A DNA stretch of 64,000 nt, from the NCBI RefSeq assembly GCF_029222705.1, contig NZ_JARGZF010000001.1:554437-618436 (forward strand). Reading direction: 5' to 3'. Position numbers and translations under genes: made by a program. This DNA comes from Knoellia sp. p5-6-4 (GTDB taxonomy: Bacteria > Actinomycetota > Actinomycetes > Actinomycetales > Dermatophilaceae). This document shows positions 63,680 through 64,000 of the stretch, one piece after another; position 1 is the first letter of the stretch, and each line of letters starts with the position of its first letter. Below the pieces are notes generated by a model that was not told where the DNA came from, searched no databases, and worked only from the letters and a program-made list of their open reading frames with translations.

Positions 63680-64000
63680 CGCGTCAGCGGTCGCTACCTC
63701 GGGCGACAGCGGGCCGACGCTGCGGGAGCTGTTGGCCGTCGACGCCCTGAGGCTGCGCATTCACACGTCGCCAGAGGCGGCGCTGGGCCGGGCGGTCAGG
63801 TGGGCGCACAGCACCGAGCTGCCCGACCCCTCCGCCTACCTGCGTGGCGGCGAGCTGGTCTGCACGGTCGGCACAACGCTCACCGGTGTCGAGAGTTGTG
63901 CCCGGTTCGTCGACTCCGTCGTGGCCGCTGGGGCAGTGGGCATCTGCTTCGGCACTGGCGACGTCCACGACGACGTACCCCAGGCTCTCGTCGAGGCGTG
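63672..64000 (+). CDS. PucR-family transcriptional regulator, N-terminal part
   Basis: The frame runs off the window end; 109 codons are visible. TLRELLAVDALRLRIHTS, then GRAVRWAHSTELPDPSAYLRGGELVCTVGT is the N-terminal purine catabolism (PucR) domain; the helix-turn-helix domain would lie beyond the window. PucR-type proteins control genes for purine, amino acid or polyamine use. It is divergent from the permease-hydrolase operon with about 200 bp between, so it is the likely regulator of that operon. Confidence 0.85.
   Translation, partial: MTDASAVATSGDSGPTLRELLAVDALRLRIHTSPEAALGRAVRWAHSTELPDPSAYLRGGELVCTVGTTLTGVESCARFVDSVVAAGAVGICFGTGDVHDDVPQALVEA

Overview
The window is about 70% GC by eye and comes from a chromosome of an actinomycete (Actinomycetota). 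The order rimP-nusA-ylxR-infB-rbfA-truB-ribF, the block rne-rplU-rpmA-obgE-proB ... nadD-rsfS, a protein of the mycothiol-linked MDMPI family and many start codons without leaders all fit Micrococcales. Intrasporangiaceae (Janibacter, Knoellia, Phycicoccus and relatives) is my best guess, made from gene order and style rather than from a database match. I saw no phage, insertion sequence, CRISPR array or rRNA.

Layout. 0-4.8 kb: small membrane proteins, an MDMPI-fold protein, an HdeD-like protein, a six-helix adenylate cyclase and a frameshifted anti-sigma kinase. 4.8-6.9 kb: tRNA-Ala and the histidine phosphatase-rsfS-nadD-small membrane protein operon. 7.5-11.4 kb: accessory genes (glycosyltransferase, methyltransferase, GntR regulator with a MatC-like carrier). 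11.5-21.3 kb: proA, a pyridoxal kinase on the other strand, proB, obgE, rpmA, rplU, rne and the DUF2344 partner of a radical SAM protein. 21.5-34.5 kb: accessory genes (class III aminotransferase, tandem-barrel protein, GNAT-DUF817-SnoaL operon) and then a large signalling locus: a response regulator, a 1932-residue poly-HAMP hybrid kinase and a divergent kinase/PAS/GAF/SpoIIE phosphatase. 34.6-39.6 kb: the radical SAM protein, an isoaspartyl methyltransferase and an alkylation-repair pair (Ada/AlkA fusion and Ogt). 39.8-50.4 kb: acyl-CoA synthetase, RodA/FtsW and the translation operon. 50.5-56.4 kb: a DUF4439 lipoprotein with a small-molecule kinase, then a DcuSR-type two-component system facing a dicarboxylate symporter. 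56.5-64 kb: DUF2071 and an FAD oxidoreductase, then a probable catabolic operon (deacetylase-fold protein, agmatinase-family hydrolase, two SDRs, APC permease) facing a PucR-type regulator cut off by the window end.

How genes work together. Many neighbours overlap by 4 bp (GTGA/ATGA), so several operons are probably translationally coupled. The DUF2344 and radical SAM genes, normally neighbours, are separated here by about 13 kb that contains the poly-HAMP locus, which suggests an insertion.

Most unusual observations: (1) the 8-mer CGGCATAC/GTATGCCG occurs about 34 times where chance predicts about 2, lies disproportionately between genes, forms the arms of the infB terminator, and is absent from an 11-kb stretch covering the signalling locus; (2) three odd-length dyads spaced exactly 31 bp apart sit upstream of obgE; (3) a TANNNT-like hexamer lies 6 nt before a dozen start codons, which marks leaderless transcripts and predicts a 13-codon leader ORF overlapping the pucR start.
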